Shown here: piece after piece, positions 31,297 through 33,008 of the stretch
Position numbering within the stretch: the first letter of the stretch is position 1
Layout of the letters: every line of letters begins with the position of its first letter
Assembly: GCA_021163205.1 (NCBI GenBank)
Contig: JAGGXF010000018.1
Span: 1-33,008, forward strand
DNA: 33,008 bases
Reading direction: 5' to 3'
Origin: Candidatus Aenigmatarchaeota archaeon
Lineage (GTDB): Archaea; Aenigmatarchaeota; Aenigmatarchaeia; GW2011-AR5; JAGGXF01
The notes under the pieces: generated by a model
The model's database searches: none
Told to the model about the DNA's origin: nothing
The model's input: only the letters and a program-made list of their open reading frames with translations
Translations under genes and position numbers: made by a program

Positions 31297-31833
31297 GTGA
31301 TAATCACAATATCCGGGACTCCTGGCACAGGCAAAACAAGCGTAGCCAGGATTCTCGCAAAGCTTATGAGCTGCGAAGTCGTCGCTATCAACAAGTTCGT
31401 GGACGAGCACAAACTTTCTGAAGGCAGAGATGAAACTGGCTCAAAAATTGTTGATGTGTCAAAGCTTAGAAGAGAAATCGAAAAACATCTGAAAAATTTT
31501 AAAGGCTGTATAATAATAGAAGGTCATCTTGCTCACTTCCTGCGCGCAGATTTCTGTGTTGTGCTGCGCTGTGATCCGTTGGTGCTGGAAAAGCGACTTA
31601 AGAAAAAGAAGTGGCGCAAGGCGAAGATAAGAGAAAATGTACAGGCAGAGATTTTGGACGTTATTTTGGCCGAGGCGCTTGCGAATAAGAAGATAAAATG
31701 TCTGTTAGAGTTAGATAATACGAGGCTCGTTCCTAAGAAATGCGCTGAAAAAATTCTACGCCTTATTAAGAAAGCAAAACCGCACAGGGAAAATGTGCAG
31801 TGGCTAAAGAAATACGAAAATATGATGATTTGA
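31297..31833 (+). CDS. Adenylate kinase of the AK6/Fap7 family
   Basis: A P-loop nucleotide kinase (NMP kinase fold). Eukaryotic Fap7/AK6 takes part in late small-subunit maturation, binding uS11, and archaeal members have related activity. The P-loop GTPGTGKTS is at residues about 7-15. EGHLAHFLRADFCVVLRCDP and KIRENVQAEILDVIL are the family's NMP-binding/LID and EN(V)xAE motifs. 178 residues, normal. GTG 31297 is preferred; the track's TTG 31285 would add MVSS from the repeat. It is preceded by hairpin array C. Confidence 0.9.
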   Translation: MIITISGTPGTGKTSVARILAKLMSCEVVAINKFVDEHKLSEGRDETGSKIVDVSKLRREIEKHLKNFKGCIIIEGHLAHFLRADFCVVLRCDPLVLEKRLKKKKWRKAKIRENVQAEILDVILAEALANKKIKCLLELDNTRLVPKKCAEKILRLIKKAKPHRENVQWLKKYENMMI

Positions 31834-31845
31834 TGTGGGAAAAAA

Positions 31846-31853
31846 CTTTATTA
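31846..31853 (+). promoter_or_regulatory. TATA box for the FAD oxidoreductase gene
   Basis: CTTTATTA is centred about 29 bases before ATG 31878, in the 44-base gap after the kinase; no ribosome-binding site is evident, so a leaderless start is likely. Confidence 0.5.
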
Positions 31854-31877
31854 GTAAGGAAAGTATAAAGATTTTTT

Positions 31878-33008
31878 ATGAAATACAAAATATTTGCGCT
31901 GTCTGTTCTTCTCATTTTGAGTTTTTCTACTATAGCATTTGCATTTAGTTTTCAGGATTTTTTTGGCTGGTTTTTTTCTTTGTTCGGGCTTAATACAGAT
32001 GTGGGCGGGGGATTGAGCCAGAATGAAAAAGGTCTCGTGAATTCACAATCCATGATTTCAAATGAAACTGAACTAGGTAATATTAAACAGTCAGGAGAAG
32101 CACAAGAATTTTATAATAATCAACAGAATGTCACGACCGATTATGAAGAAGAGATCAATTGTGATGTTATAGTAGTTGGCGGCGGTTCTGGTGGAACAGC
32201 AGCTGCAATTCAATCAGCTAGACTTGGAGCTAAAACATGTTTAATTGAAGAGACATCATGGCTAGGTGGAATGGTTAGCTCAGCAGGTATTGTTAGATTT
32301 GATGGTGCTCATAGAGAAACTGTCTCTACAGGCATTTTTGATGAATTTAAGGAAAAAATATTAGAATATTATAATAATGGGGCAGATATGCCTCTTAATT
32401 GCAAACCACTGGGATGCAAAGCAGACCCATGGTTTGAACCGCATGTCGCAAATGAAATTTTAAAAGAAATGATTAATGAATATCCTAATATTGATGTTAT
32501 ATATAATTCATATTTAATTGATGTTAAAAAGAAAAATGAAAAAACAATAAAAAGTGTGATAATTGAAACACCGAATGGAACTAATGAATATACTGGAAAT
32601 GTTTTTATTGATGCTACACATGAGGGAGATTTATTAGCATTAGCTGGTGCTGATTTCAGAATAGGTAGAGAAGGAAAAGATGAGTTTAATGAACCTCATG
32701 CAGGAGTATTCTATTGTAATAAGAAGAAAAGTGATGATTTAACTGGTTGTGACCCAAAAAACATAGGAGAATTAATTGGTGCTGGAGCTGGTGATGACCG
32801 TTTGCAAGCTTATACAATTCTTATGACTTTAAAGAAATATCCTAAAAATGAAGCACCTGAGATTTCAAATCCATATGGATCAGATGACAATCCTGAATAT
32901 AAAAAATTAGTTGATAGATTTACTTGGAAAAGAGGCGTGGCTAATTCAACACATAATCTTAAATCATTAGAAAATATGAATTTGTGGTATTTAGATAGAA
33001 ATAAATCC
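31878..33008 (+). CDS. Secreted FAD-dependent oxidoreductase, truncated by window end
   Basis: Missing from the ORF track because no stop lies in the window. It reads open for 377 codons from ATG 31878. A signal peptide (MKYKIFALSVLLILSFSTIA, then FAFS) is followed by an Asn/Gln/Glu/Ser-rich linker to about residue 93. The Rossmann FAD motif CDVIVVGGGSGGTAAAIQSA and a second part LIEETSWLGGMVSSAG follow. VFIDATHEGDLLALAGADFR is typical of the FAD_oxidored family. Export of a flavoprotein with its cofactor is unusual. From about 32060 the DNA is more A/T-rich, with Ile mostly ATT and Leu TTA rather than the ATA-rich usage of the neighbours, suggesting transfer of the catalytic part. Substrate unknown. 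Confidence 0.8.
   Translation, partial: MKYKIFALSVLLILSFSTIAFAFSFQDFFGWFFSLFGLNTDVGGGLSQNEKGLVNSQSMISNETELGNIKQSGEAQEFYNNQQNVTTDYEEEINCDVIVVGGGSGGTAAAIQSARLGAKTCLIEETSWLGGMVSSAGIVRFDGAHRETVSTGIFDEFKEKILEYYNNGADMPLNCKPLGCKADPWFEPHVANEILKEMINEYPNIDVIYNSYLIDVKKKNEKTIKSVIIETPNGTNEYTGNVFIDATHEGDLLALAGADFRIGREGKDEFNEPHAGVFYCNKKKSDDLTGCDPKNIGELIGAGAGDDRLQAYTILMTLKKYPKNEAPEISNPYGSDDNPEYKKLVDRFTWKRGVANSTHNLKSLENMNLWYLDRNKS

Overview
The window is archaeal. It carries eukaryote/archaea-type ribosomal proteins (eS4, eL32, eL19), the RNase P protein Rpp29, SecY followed by no bacterial-type genes, a replication factor C small subunit, an AK6/Fap7-type kinase, tRNA genes with archaeal-style introns, class III signal-peptide pilins, and many TATA boxes about 25-29 bases upstream of a start codon (leaderless mRNAs). 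The pilin signature and the broken ribosomal operon fit a DPANN-type lineage (Aenigmarchaeota, Woesearchaeota or similar). That placement is an inference; no taxonomic marker was searched.

Layout. (1) 1-10862: the S10/spc-like ribosomal cluster: uL2, uS19, [repeat], rnp1, uS17, uL14, uL24, eS4, uL5, uS14 (too short for the ORF track), uS8, uL6, eL32, a small zinc-ribbon ORF, eL19, uL18, uS5, uL30, uL15, SecY. The block uL22-uS3-uL29 that normally sits between uS19 and rnp1 is missing, and tandem hairpin repeats occupy the gap. (2) 10915-12282: a eukaryote-like alanine aminotransferase. (3) 12439-22694: a type IV pilus-like locus. It holds pilin-like or membrane-anchored proteins, a Nudix hydrolase, an HTH/coiled-coil protein, a secretion ATPase, two TadC-like membrane proteins and a probable major pilin. 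(4) 22788-27494: an unrecognised Cys-rich gene, an intron-containing tRNA-Trp, then a cassette of N-formylglutamate amidohydrolase-like, GCS2-type carboxylate-amine ligase, RimB-like aspartyl protease and RimK-like ATP-grasp genes. This cassette probably makes and trims glutamyl or other amide-linked peptides or tags. (5) 27509-29250: a duplicated 102-base scrap of the pilus ATPase gene, then on the minus strand rfcS, mazG and a tRNA-Met that appears to hold two introns, one of them in the D-loop. (6) 29336-33008: a secreted transglutaminase-like protein, a third copy of the hairpin repeat leading into an AK6/Fap7-like kinase, and the start of a secreted FAD oxidoreductase whose base composition differs from the rest.

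The most unusual signal is a family of tandem hairpin repeats placed exactly at the translation start of three genes (uL2, RNase P Rpp29, AK6/Fap7). In each, the GGTG Shine-Dalgarno-like sequence and the bases next to or including the start codon lie in the 3' arm of a hairpin, and the lower stem appears to covary (CTAG/CTAG against CATA/TATG). All three products act in ribosome or RNA biogenesis, so a shared translational switch is a testable idea. Second is the amidoligase cassette. It lies, with tadB, tadC and the pilin, between two direct repeats made from the 3' end of the pilus ATPase gene.
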